Shown: in pieces, positions 51,197 through 62,540 of the stretch | How the letters are laid out: the number at the start of each line of letters is the position of its first letter | Position numbering within the stretch: position 1 is the stretch's first letter | Assembly (NCBI GenBank): GCA_030490835.1 | Contig: CM059972.1 | Coordinates: forward strand, 93,977,137 to 94,041,136 | DNA length: 64,000 nucleotides | Source: Annona cherimola | Lineage: Eukaryota > Streptophyta > Magnoliopsida > Magnoliales > Annonaceae | Direction: 5' to 3' | The notes under the pieces: generated by a model | Databases searched by the model: none | What the model was told of the DNA's origin: nothing | The model's input: the letters and a program-made list of their open reading frames with translations, nothing else | Position numbers and translations under genes: made by a program

Positions 51197-52074
51197 GAGT
51201 GGTGAAAATCGAGGCGAAGCGAGTTAGAATGTGCCCAACCTAACACTACAATTAAAAAAAAATGTTTGACCCTACTTTTTATATTAGGTCAGCAACACTC
51301 CCCTTTCTTTAATAGGCTTCGGGACAAACTTAGGTTAGTTTTAAGTCAATATTGGGACAACGAGTCGGGTTGAAAAAGCGGGTCAAATTTTAAAATTTAT
51401 ATACATATCAATATAAACTCATATCTATGATAAATTTAAAGATTAAATGATTTAATATTTTACTATTTAGTAAGTAAAACACAATTATCATAACAAAGCA
51501 ATAGTAAAAAAATTTTAATAATTTTGTTTACAACTTAACCTTAATAAATACGTGTATCAATCTTAAAAAAGACATTGATGTAAATTTTGAATTATAATTA
51601 AAACTGCTAAATTGCAAAATAATAATATTCATTCTTGTAAGATATAAACAACATAGATAACATATATGTGAATAAGATAACTTGAACAACTTGAACAACA
51701 TATATGCAATTAAAAAATAAAAATTTATCTAAAATTAAAAAAGAAATAAAAATTTATCAATATAAATAAGTTATGAATTTAAACGTACATCAACATAAAT
51801 CATATTCATAGTAATAAGTGATGAAGTTAAATATATTTATTCAACAAAAAATATTCACATAAGTAAGTCATATAATTTATAAAAATAATTTACACATTGC
51901 TGGTCAAGGCGGGTTGGAACATGATCGACCCACCCTATCCTTAGAAATGAAACAAAGGTCTAAAATTCTAACTTGGCCCCATCTCACAGAGTTAAAATCC
52001 TTGTTCCAATGCTCTGTAAAATTAGGGCGGAATGGGGCGAGTCATAGATCAACCCGATCCTGTTTTCACCCTTA
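51197..52074. mobile_element. Non-autonomous hAT-like element
   Basis: The left end GAGTGGTGAAAATCG and the right end, in reverse TAAGGGTGAAAACAGG, are inverted repeats. The flanks AGTGCGAT (51189-51196) and AGTGTGAT (52075-52082) match at 7 of 8 bases, fitting an 8-bp hAT duplication. The 878-bp interior is very AT-rich and non-coding, with G-rich ends. Confidence 0.65.
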
Positions 52075-52699
52075 AGTGTGATAAGTAAGGTGGATATATC
52101 TGAAACTTCTAAAATGTAATGAGTATATTTAGGAAAACCCTAGAATAAATAATTACTAAATATTCTGAAAATTGTTTGTTATAATATATAGTATATAAAA
52201 TTTTGTAAAAATGCAGTTTTTGGAATCATAAATAAATAAATATAGACAAACAAGATAAATAGTTTAGATTTTTTAAAAAAATTTAAAATTAAAAAAGAAA
52301 GGGCCTCTATGCTTCAATATGCATTGAATCATTCCCCTCCGTCCAAACGTGAAAAAACTAACAAAAGGAGGTCTAAATTAGTTGGCAATTGGTTAGGAAT
52401 TGACTCGGCAAGTGGCAACTAGGTGACTCCTTCAAACTTAGTTGTCTCAATGGAGTTTATTTATCATTGAATTAATAATATTTTTTGAACACTACTAAGG
52501 ATTTTTTATATTTTAAATCCTCTAACTTTGCCTATTTTCATTTTAAACCTTGAACTTTGGCTATTTTCATTTTAATCCCTGAAAAATTTGTTTCTTTGTA
52601 TTTTAAGCCTTGGTTGGCAATAGCGTTTAAAACTATTGTTACGTTGAAATGTCATAAATACCTCCACATGTTAAAAAAAAAAAAAACATAAATACTTTC

Positions 52700-53612
52700 T
52701 AAAACCATCTACTACGTGAGAGCTGCAAGGGAGGTGGGTAAGTGATAATTGTAATTTTTTACATATATTTTACACTATTTTCTACCCTTATAATATGGAA
52801 AAATGTATTTTACAAGGGTTTTTAGATGAAAATCATTGATAATCTTATATTCTTACTAAGATTCTTTATTTATCTATTTTAGGTGAGTTTTATTAAGTTT
52901 TCGGGGCAAAATTGTAAAAATATAATTGTAAAATCGGCCACGTGTACGTGCGTTGCTATGGTCTGCTGGACTACCGAAATCTTCTAATATCTTCTCCACA
53001 AGTTTTGGCCATGGCTGCCAAGGGAGACAACCCATAGTTCCTCATCACCCATCGTTCCTCATCCCCATCAAAGCTGGCCAAATCAAGTGAAAAAGAAAGC
53101 TAAGCAAGAAGATTTTTCTATGGATGGCATCTCCTTTGAGACCAAGCAACAGACAGCAGGAAAATCTTCATATCCGGCAGTTCCTGTATTTTTCAAATCT
53201 GACCATCTGTGCCGATCATCTGAATATCAGTTTCGTTAAACTAAAAAGGAGATCTAAACTTCCTAGTTTGGCTCATCATCATCTCAATACAATACGATCG
53301 TGGCCCACCTGCAATAATTCAATGGAAACGAACGACCGTAATTTTTTCACAGCATGCATTTAGTCCATCAACGAAAGCATTGTTTTTAGCCATTCAGAAA
53401 TCGTGGTACATCTTCAAAATAGCAATAATCAAGATCATCCATGCCGCTGAGAACTTCTGGTATTAGAAAACTTGAAAATTTCGAATGTTATGGCATGAAA
53501 AAAAATTCCAACAGCTAATACTTTAATTGGCTTGCATGGTTTCAAGATCATCCGTTCCGCTGGCGTCATGGCTAAACAACATAATGGTCACCGATGGGGA
53601 GGATGAAGAGGA
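52700..53612. other. Interior of the Mutator-like element, left part
   Basis: It is less AT-rich than its surroundings. It contains an ORF at 53124-53363 (+) and, up to 53612, a frame that reads across the copia insertion site into 63312-63420 (DGEDEE then VAIAGDVVGLDEDFLLASPS). I recognise no family. It may be captured gene pieces, as in Pack-MULEs, or chance. Confidence 0.35.
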
Positions 53613-54327
53613 TGGTGGGGCAAAATATAAAAAGAAGAAAATAAGGAAAATAGTATAAACTAAAATAAAATTAAGTTTCAGTTCATGTATATTACGACGT
53701 CACTTTTTTTAAGACAATTTTACTACCTTATTTGTTGTTTAGGATAATTTTGTGACTATCCCTAAGATACAAAAAGTGAAACCTGAACTAGAACAAAAAA
53801 AACAACATATTTTCTAAACACACGAACACTTAAAGATAGAATTTTTGGTTGAATAAAGAGAATCTTCAAAATATATGGTAATATTGCAAATCAACAACTA
53901 GGACACACAATGTTTGAATTAAGACAAAAGCAACGCGATGTATTGATGAGAAGGGAGGAGAGGATTGTGCGTTCAATCTCCCGATTCTAATATCTATTTG
54001 TAGCCTTTGAAATTAAATTGAATCACATCCCTTAGCAATTGGTTGTGCCTATAGAATCTTATTTCATACATTGTATGTCTTCAAACTATATCATGTTGCA
54101 TCTCTTGCCGATTCAGACACATTAGATTGTTTGAAATTTTCAAACCTTCAGCCGTTGCATCCTTTCTTGCTAATTTGCAAATAAAAATGCTAAAATGTAG
54201 ATGGTGAGAATCAAACCCACAGCCCACTGTTTCGCAAAGTCATTACCAATTGAGGTATTTCACTTTTGTTGTTTATTTATGATATAACATAATATTTATC
54301 ACAGATTTAATATTAAAAATCCCGACA
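53613..54327 (-). repeat. Copia 3' LTR
   Basis: On the minus strand it starts TGTCGGGATTTTTAATATTA and ends with CA at 53613; it is about 715 bp. It matches 62541-63306 apart from substitutions, a 92-bp segment missing from the other LTR, and the RTE tail present only there. Confidence 0.88.
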
Positions 54328-54342
54328 TTCTCCCGCTATTTT
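54328..54342 (-). other. Copia polypurine tract
   Basis: The minus strand reads AAATAGCGGGAGAA directly before the TGT of the 3' LTR, the normal place and composition of the plus-strand primer of copia elements. Confidence 0.8.
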
Positions 54343-54750
54343 CAAATTTTAAAAAAATCAACTATATTCAACCAAGGAAATCTTATGCATAAATAAATGT
54401 GCCGGGTAGATTTAAACCTTTACTTAGTGAAAATACATCAAGATTTACTAAAGTATATAGTATCCAAGGCTTTGAACTATCAACCCTATTTGATAAATCA
54501 GACAAACCCCACATATAAGATTTTAAAATACATCAAATGTTCTAAAAGGCGACACATTATGCTCATGTGTTAGTATTCCAATTTCATAAACACCTCAGAG
54601 TGAATCCACACACTCTGCAAACAGAAGAGGTTTCACTTCCAACACTCATATAGGTGGATCTATTTAGAGTACTTTATAACTAAATACTCCAATACAATGG
54701 TTTTAGATTCATTAAGAGTATAAAATGAAGTATAAAATACTTAACCTTGG
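54343..54750 (-). other. Copia region between RNase H and 3' LTR
   Basis: About 400 bp of non-coding internal copia sequence lie between the polypurine tract and the MITE. Nothing recognisable. Confidence 0.55.
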
Positions 54751-55027
54751 GTGTGTTTGGGATGAGTAAAACTTTTGATGAAAAGTTTTGAAGAGTAAAA
54801 GTTGTCAAATGATGCGATATGATAGAGGTAATGATGAGCAGTAAAGAGGATAAAGTTAAAATAGATAGGTTAGTTGTGTGGGTAATTGTGTAGAAATGAT
54901 TAAAAAGTAGGGTAGTTGTATAGGAAAACGTGAAAAATAATTAAAAAATATGATAGTTGTGGAGAGTGAAAAGTTTTATATTGAAAAATTTTAACTTAAC
55001 ACTTTTTAACCATTGCCAAACATACCC
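54751..55027. mobile_element. Tourist-like MITE (GGGTGTGTTTGG family)
   Basis: The ends GGGTGTGTTTGGGATGAG and, in reverse, GGGGTATGTTTGGCAATGG flank 277 bp. This is the cleanest intact copy for comparing the split copies at 20871 and 25979. It sits within the copia internal region, so it is younger than that element or moved there. The target duplication is unclear (CTT on both sides at best). Confidence 0.75.
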
Positions 55028-55229
55028 CTTATAAATACATTATAGGATCCAAGCACTACTTGAGAGATGCAAAACTATAGATATAATCAGTGCTTATAAG
55101 TTATAAAAATAACTTACTTTGCTCATTGAACTTTTAGACTTAGCCTACAAGAATAGAGATGAGTTTTAATTATTCTAATCCATAGTTGTAGATTTCAGTC
55201 ACATCCTTCTTAATGCTTTTTAGACCACG

Positions 55230-55700
55230 TTCTTAATGAGGCCTTTTGTAAGCGGGTCTACCAAGTTTTCTCTTGATCTTACCAAATCAATATTAACCAC
55301 TCCGTCTTGAAGCAACTACTTTACATAATTATGTCTCAATGCAATATGTCATGATTTACCATTATAAGTCTTATTGTCTGCTCTAGACAAAGTCATTTCG
55401 GAGGAATTCGCTTGGCTAAATAGGAATTTCAATAAATAAATTTCTAAGTCACTCTACCTCTTTCCTTGTTGCAGTCAAAGCAAGGGACTTAGACTTCATA
55501 GTCGTAGTGCAATCCATGTTTGCTTTTTGGAAACACAAGATCCTAATAGTAAAAACCCAACCACTGGTAAATATAGATTCCTTAGGTTAAGAAATCTAAC
55601 TTGCATCGTTATACCATCTTAATATAGTGTGGTCGCCACTAAAATGTAATCCATAATCAATGGTCTTTCTCAAATATTTTAAAATTCTATAAATTGCATT
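55230..55700 (-). pseudogene. Copia RNase H region
   Basis: Minus-strand reading gives YNDASWIS, then SGWVFT, and near the end HNYV, VVNIDLVRSRENLVDPLTKG, the standard copia C-terminus. Several stops interrupt it. Confidence 0.8.
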
Positions 55701-55784
55701 TTAATGCGTATATCCTAGATTATTAGTGAACCTGCTCAATACACTTATAACGAAAGCAATATCCAGTGTAGTACAACACATAAC

Positions 55785-56780
55785 TTATATTAAACTTCCT
55801 ATCACTTTAGTGTACTTAAGCTGATCTATAAATTTACTATTGTCTTTACACAACTTGACACTAGGATCAAAAGGAGTCGAGACTATATCAGCATCAAAAT
55901 AATTAAACTGCTTGATTATCTTTTCGATATAGTGAAATTGAGAAAGAAAAACTACAATGCCATCTCTTATAATTTTGATACCAAGAATGACATCTATCAT
56001 GCCCATATCTTCCATATCGAAGTTAACTAATAAAAAAATTTTAGTTTTTATAATAATTTCAAGGTTAGTACCAAATATGAGCATATCATCTACATATAGA
56101 TAAATAATGACATCTCTATTGGCAACAAATTTATTTTAAATATGTTTATCCGATTGAATTAATTTAAAATCATTTGCTAACACAATTTGATCAAAATTTT
56201 TATGTCATTACTTAGGTATCGATTTCAAACCATATAAAATTTTTATTAATTTATAGGCTTTCTTTTCTTGTCCAGATAATACAGAACCTTCAGGTTGTTT
56301 CATATAAATCTCTTCATCTAAATTTTCATTTAGAAAAGCAATTTTTACATCCATTTGAGATATTTCAAGATGATAAATTGATGCTAAAGTCATTAATAAT
56401 TTAACAGTTGAAAAATTCTAGCTACTGGGGCATAAGTATTAAAGAAACCAATATATTCATTTTGCCTATATCCCTTAGTTACTAATCTAGCTTTAAATTT
56501 ATTATTAGACTCATCAATTTTAATTTTTTCTTAAATATCCATTTTCGGCATATAGATTTAGACCCAAGTGGTAAATCAAATAATTTTCATGTATCATTTT
56601 CTATCATTGAATCCATTTCATCTTGGATAGCTTCTTTCCAATATGATGCATCTAGAGATTTCATGGCCTTTTTATAAGTAGATGGATCCAGTTTGGTATG
56701 AAACACAATCATGTCTTCTTCGCTTATTCTATCTCTAGATCCTTCTATAAGGTATAACTAAAAATTAGGCCCAAAATGGT
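55785..56780 (-). pseudogene. Copia reverse transcriptase
   Basis: Minus-strand segments include DEMDSMIEN and KWIFKKK (near 56640-56530), then QMDVKIAFLNENLDEEIYMK and QPEG (56393-56208), then YVDDMLIFG near 56100 and MIDVILGIKI (about 56000). The YVDD catalytic pair is intact, but at least two stops or shifts lie between the segments. Confidence 0.87.
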
Positions 56781-57199
56781 TATAGTTATTTTTCTAACTC
56801 ATTTACTTCTTTTCACATTATCATTTTCTATAGATTTTTCACTGATATAGAATTATCATCTATAAATTTATTCAGTTGTTAAGAAGAAGTTTTATCACTT
56901 TAATCTAGTTTAAGTCTTGTCTTATAAGTATTTTATAAAAATTAGCATCTTGGAATTTAATAATGGTATTCTGTTGAATTAGATTATTAGGCTTTATCAC
57001 CACAAAGTGGATAATTCAAACCTATAAGTTTTACTATTCAATGCATAACCTATCTTTGAGGATAAGATAATCTTACTAAAACTTTACAACTTCATACTCT
57101 TAGATATTTAAGATTAGGTGTTTTGCTTTTCCATAATTCATAAAGAGTAATTTTAGTTTTCTTGTAGAGAATTCTATTAAGAATATGACAATTAATAAA

Positions 57200-57800
57200 G
57201 CTTCATACCACCAACCTTTGCTTAAATCTGCATTAATTAGCATTGAATTTACCATTTAAACTAAAGTTCTATTTTCCCTTTCTGCAATTCCATTTTGTTG
57301 ATGTGCATATGGGGTTATTACTTGGTGAATCATTCCAACATTTTCACAAAAATCATTAAAATTAATTGATAGATATTTACCACTTCTATCTGATGTTATG
57401 GATTTAATTATTTTCCAAGTTGATTTTCAACTTCAGCCTTATAAAATTTAAATTTATCTAAGGCTTCGTCTTTAGTTCTCAATAGATAGACATGAGTATA
57501 TTTATTAAAATCATCTATAAAAGTTACAAAGTATTTCTTTCCATATCTTATTAATGGATTTTTCATATCACAAATATCTGAATAAACTAAACAATAGTTC
57601 GAAATTCCTTTCAACCTTTAGAAATCTTTTTTAGTGATTTTAATTTGAACATATTCTACATTTATCCGAAAATTCATTAGATGATTTAGGAATTAAACAT
57701 AATTTTATCATAGTGTCCATACTACGAAAATTAACTTGGCCTAGTCTACCATGCCATATAGAAAATGAGTCCGCAACATAAGTAGAAAATGATAATCCAT
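57200..57800 (-). pseudogene. Copia integrase
   Basis: Minus-strand reading: the zinc-binding part SIWHGRLGQVNFRSMD and CRICSN (57760-57640), the core YFVTFIDDFNKYTHVYLLRT (57540-57470) with the first Asp, TSDRSGKY with the second Asp (about 57385), and QQNGIAEREN with the catalytic Glu (about 57300). A stop near 57620 and others split it. RSGKY in place of the usual RGGEY suggests G-to-A decay. Confidence 0.85.
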
Positions 57801-58029
57801 TATTGACATTTAGGAGAAACATATCATTTACAACATAGTCCTTGCCCACAAATACACCTTCTTTGGTGACAGTGATTTGATATGACTCAAATACTAGTTC
57901 AAAATTGTACTTACTAAGAAGACTAACTGAGACAAGATTTTTGCATATTTTCCGTACATGAAGTATGTTCGTAAGAGGAAGTGATTTTTTTGAAATCAAT
58001 TTTAGGATTATAGTTCCTGATTTATCCAC

Positions 58030-58200
58030 CTTGTTAGTAGAAGAATTACCAATAAATAACTTATTTCCATTTTAATTAGTTTAATCAGTTTTAAACAAAC
58101 TTCTATCCTTGCAAATATGTCGAGTGACTCCAGAGTTAAGCCACAAGTTTTAATCATCACTCGTAGCATAAATTTCAGAAATTATAGCAGTGAAAAGTTC
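58030..58200 (-). pseudogene. Copia protease region
   Basis: The minus strand reads WLNSGVTRHICKD where active copies have a DSGAT-type active site, so the catalytic Asp is Asn. A stop follows in the next segment. Confidence 0.75.
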
Positions 58201-58289
58201 CTAATTCAAATGAGTCTTTGGACCTTTTCTTTGATAAGATCTAGACTGAATGTTATTCTTCCTTTTGAGAAGTCTATACTCGCTTTTCA

Positions 58290-58640
58290 AATGACACATT
58301 TTCTTGTAGTAAAAACGAGGTCCCTACTTCTTCTTAGTAATGCTCCTTTTGGTATTTAATTTAGATCATTTAGAAGGTTGATTATTGACATTTGTCATCG
58401 GATTTTAAACTTCAGCCAAATTAGCCTTAGCGTGACTTGCTTTTCTTTCTTTTCATTTTTCTTGATTTTTCTTCAATATGAAAAGTGAAAGCAAGATCAT
58501 CTAAACTCATGGATCTTTTCATTTGTTTTAGACTTTTGTGACGGTTGTTCCAATTAGGTGACAATTTCTCAATAATCACACCAACAAGAACGGATTCATC
58601 TATCTTGCTATCCTTTGACCCAAGTTGATTGACAATATGT
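58290..58640 (-). pseudogene. Copia gag, 3' part
   Basis: Minus-strand reading gives VNQLGSKDSKIDESVLVGVI and EKLSPNWNN, typical gag of this group, then a zinc-knuckle-like RFYYKKMCHLKSEYR in which expected Cys residues are Tyr. The 5' end is cut by the Tat-like insertion at 58641. Confidence 0.8.
58636..58640. repeat. Target duplication, left, of the Tat-like element
   Basis: TATGT here and TATAT at 62073-62077 differ at one base. Confidence 0.65.
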
Positions 58641-59851
58641 TGGTGTATAACCACGATGCATCGTAAGGAACCCATAATCACCAATCTCAATTTATTCCGA
58701 ATCAGATTATAACTAATAATTAATTGTAGCATAAAATAATAGTGAGACGTGTCAAATACATAGAGAAGCAATGAAAGTTTGAATTATTTAAAAAAATTTA
58801 TTATACTAAATATCCAAAACAAAATTACAACTAAAAATTAAAGTGAAATCTCATCAAAAAATTAAAATGCAATAAAAATAACCGTAAATAAAATTCAACT
58901 AAGAAGCAAATAAAATAAAATTCTAAAATTAACAAAACAAAAGAAAACAAATCTAGATAACTTGCACCAAGATCTCCTCTCCCTTGAAGTTTCTCTAGAT
59001 CCATTACAGTGAAAAGTTAGAAGAAAATTGGATGTAGAAATTATGCCCCTAGAGCCTTGCATTCACCCCTCTTATACGAGTGAAAAGCATAGAGAGCAAG
59101 TGACGGAGCAGTAGATTGCTCACAAAAATTGAGTTACGCACATCCTTGCATAGTTTAGATTACTTGGATCATCTTTGGTCTTGATTGCGTTGCTTATGCA
59201 TCATGTGTAGGGAGATCAGTTTAGTTGCTAAACAAGAATGGCAGCCTGCTTTAATGAAACCAGGCCACTCGGGAGGATGATGCCTCCGGACACCCATTTT
59301 GGGCCGCTAAGCACGAAATCCATGAAGGCCTTACCAAACAGCTTCTTCAAATTGGCCAGCTACATTTAACTGGAATGGTGGCTAGAAGCATGAGCCACAC
59401 CCAAATTCCTTGTGGTTTCTGGGAGCTTGTTGATGGCTCTAAACTTAAAATTTGCTTGAGCGGTCCGGTCTTCACACATGTGTTTGCTAAAGTGCACTTG
59501 ACAAAATGGACTAGCCATGCCATCCATGATCTAGCAATGAGATGTGTTTTTTTTATTCTGCCTTGCTCGGTGCTTCAATGGGAACGAACTATCGAGTCTA
59601 GTACTCTGCAGCTGTATTGAGTTATGTGTACATGCATCTGGGTTTTTTAGAAAATAATGTATAAAAATAATTTGCAACTTTACCCCAATTATTTTAATCA
59701 CCCAGAAATAATCTTCAAAACAATTTAAATAAAGGGTTTTAAAATTTTTGTATTTTACAAAATTACACATAAAACCTTTGTAAGATGCAAGTTTATAATC
59801 TTAAAAGGGTGAAAAATAATGTAAAGTATGTATAACAATATATAATTATCA
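58641..59851 (-). repeat. Tat-like element 3' LTR
   Basis: It is about 1211 bp, direct repeat of 60924-62072 with scattered substitutions and short indels. It contains A-rich stretches near its low-coordinate end and a conserved + strand ORF segment at about 59310-59600. Confidence 0.85.
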
Positions 59852-60923
59852 CAACCCCAACTTGAATATTGCTCGTCCTTTAACAATGAAAATATGTGAT
59901 ACTCTTTTCCTACTTTTTTCTTCTTTTTTCCATTTTTTTGTTTTTCTTTTGTCTTTTTTTTTTTTTTTTTTTTGGGTTTGACATATATGAAATCAACAAA
60001 CAACGAGGAAGAGAAAAACCAAAGGTGAAGGTGTAGAAAATATTGGGTTGCCTCCCATCAAGTGCTAAATTTGCTATCTTCAGCTAAATGCAGTGTAACT
60101 CGAATCAATTTAGATCATCCAATCCTTGTTCTCTCAAAAACCTTATCATAGTGTGTACTATTTGAATCTTCAAGGTAATCATGTTGAACAATTGTATCAA
60201 AGCTTGTCAATTCTTTAATGATACCCAATATAAAATTTCCTTCTCACTCTAAGTAATTTGAAATAATTGCACTAACATATGTTGAGGATTTTCATCAAAT
60301 CGAGAAGATGGTTGGTAGTAAGGCTGTGGAAATGAACAATTGCCTTATGGATGAACTAGTGACCGATGTATGTTTTCTTGAAAATTGGATTGGATTTGGA
60401 GAATTGAAGAAGAATTTTTCATGTGTGGCCATGAGGTTTGCGAATATGGGAAATCAAATTCATTTGACCGGGCTTGTTGATTTGTCCAAGAATAATGAGA
60501 CGGATTCCCAACATGGGTTATAAGTATTTGAGAATTGATTGTATTCATGTTTGAAAATTCGTTGAAAGTTTGGGGTTTATTCTTAAAAAAACATTGGAGT
60601 TCGGGCCATGGGAGGATGTTCGCTATGAAAAGATGGAATTGGACTTAAGAATAAATTTGGTGGAGGCACGACGGAAAGAAGATAATCAAGCTTGTGGTAC
60701 AACCTATCCAGTATAAAATTCTTCATTTAAAACAAATCAAATGAAAAGTTGAGATATTCTAAGAAAATTAAATAGCAATTAAGCATGGAAAAAAATTATA
60801 ATAACCATAAATAGAAAATTAAATAAAGTAATATAAAATCTAAAGCAAAAAAGAAGAAAGAAAATAAACAAAATAAAAGAATTCCAACTTCCATGTGCCT
60901 CCTCGGAAGCGGCGTCAAAAATT
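59852..60923 (-). other. Tat-like element interior
   Basis: It runs from the polypurine tract (59852-59860) to the primer site (60903-60923). An A-rich (minus) tract lies at 59925-59975. The short minus ORF 60345-60548 includes VGNPSHYSWTNQQARSNEF, like the NPGWRNHPNFSW region of Tat/Athila gag. No protease, RT or integrase. Confidence 0.7.
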
Positions 60924-62072
60924 GGTGTACAACCACGTGTGTGTCATTAGGATGTCATTAGGAAATCATGATCACTAATCTCAATTTATACCGAATTACA
61001 TTAAAAGTAACAACTAATTATAGTGTAGAATAATAGTAAGATAGAGTCGAATCCATAGAGAAGCAATAAAAGTTTGAATTATTTGAAAAAAAATTATTAT
61101 ACTAAATAACCAAAATAAAATTACAACAAAAAATTAAAGTGCAATCAAAATAAAAACAAAGAAAATAAAAATCTAAAATTAATAAATCAAAAGAAAATAA
61201 ATCTAAATAGCTTCCAAGTTTCTCTGGACCCGTTGTAGTGAAAACTCAAAAGAAAATTGGATATAGAAATTATGCCCCTAAAGCCTTGCATGCAGCCATC
61301 TTATAAGAGTGAAAAGTGTAGAGAGCAATTGGCAGAGTAGTAGATTGCAAGCAAAAATTGAGTTACGCATGTCGTTGCGTAGTTTAGATTGCTTGGATTA
61401 TCTTTTTTCTAATCGTAGATGATTAAGATTAGTCTCGATTGCGTTGCCTATGCATTATTCATAGGGAGATGAGTTGGGTTGCTAAACAAAAATGGCAACC
61501 TACTTTAATGAAACCAGGACACTGGAGAGGATGTTGCTTCCGAACATCCTTTTTAGGGTTGCTGAGCATGAAATCCATGAAGGCCTTGCTAAACAGCTTC
61601 TTCAAATTGGCCAACTACATTTAATTGGAATGGTGGCTAGAAGCATGAGATGCACCCAAATTCGTTGTGGCTGCTGGGAGCTTGTTGATGGCTCAAAATT
61701 TAAAATTTGCTTCAGCGGAGTGCACTTGACAAAATGGACTAGCCATGCAATCCATGATCTAGCAACGAGATGTGTTTTTTTTCTTCTGCCTTGTTCAGTG
61801 CTTCAATTGGGGATGATGGACTACTGAGTCTAGTACTCTGCAACTATATTGAGTTATGTGTATTTGCATCTAGGATTTTTTACAAAACAATGAATAAAAA
61901 TAATTTGCAACTTTTCCCTAATTAATTTAATAACCTAGAAATATTCTTTAAATGATCATTTAAATGAAAGATTTTAAAATTTTTATTTTTACAAAATTAC
62001 ACTTAAAACCTTTATGAGATGCAATTTTATAATCTTAAAAGGGTGGAAATAATTTAAAATATATAATTATCA
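60924..62072 (-). repeat. Tat-like element 5' LTR
   Basis: It is about 1149 bp and matches 58641-59851. It contains the + strand ORF 61492-61827, whose peptide (HEIHEGLAKQLLQIGQL, ELVDGSKFKICFSG) is also readable in the other LTR. Confidence 0.85.
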
Positions 62073-62077
62073 TATAT
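62073..62077. repeat. Target duplication, right, of the Tat-like element
   Basis: TATAT pairs with TATGT at 58636-58640. Confidence 0.65.
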
Positions 62078-62400
62078 TCAATCTTATGAACTTGATCAAG
62101 GATTATTTTATTATCATTTGTGGTATAATTAAGGAAATCACTTACTAAAAACTATTTGATGTTTGCATCATCGGTACTGGATTTGTGCTGAAGCGATTCC
62201 TAAATTTCTTTGGCTGTATCTTCTTACACTTCAAATAGCAAGTTGAACAGTGTTTCAATGATGTGCTCTTTGCAAATATAATTGCCCATGTCCCACTACG
62301 CTCTTTGGCATTAATCATGCAGCGTTTCATTTTTCTTTTCTTTAGGCCTCAGTATGATAAGGACACTTATAACTCCAAGTAGAGCAAAGAGAAGATTAAG
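62078..62400 (-). pseudogene. Copia gag, 5' part
   Basis: Minus-strand reading gives IETLFNLLFEVQEDTAKEI, ESLQHKSSTDDANIK, and DFLNYTTNDNKIILDQVHKI, running up to the insertion; the frame resumes at 58640. A stop and shifts are present. Confidence 0.75.
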
Positions 62401-62540
62401 TTATTATTTCCATCTTTTGAAAGTGGTGCCAACACAACAATCCAACCTTGAGACGTCAGGCTTTGCGAGTTGAATGGATGATTAGAGGGTCATTTGTAAA
62501 TAAAAAAGGGGACAATACTGGGATAAAACTGCCTTAAGAA

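Larger units (their letters stand above)
58641..62072 (-). mobile_element. Small non-autonomous Tat/Athila-like LTR element
   Basis: Two LTRs of about 1.2 kb (58641-59851 and 60924-62072) surround only 1.07 kb. On the minus strand both LTRs begin TGATAATTATATAT and end TACACCA or similar. After the right-hand (5') LTR comes TGACGCCGCTTCCGAGGA, close to the tRNA-Asp primer site used by Tat/Athila elements. Before the left-hand LTR lies GTTGGGGTTG, a polypurine tract. No pol genes are present; a gag-like trace is at 60345-60548. It interrupts copia gag. Confidence 0.83.

Noticed and set aside
59755..60003. Lys-rich minus-strand ORF
   Set aside because: Encoded by the A-rich tract near the polypurine tract of the Tat-like element; tail of decayed sequence at most.
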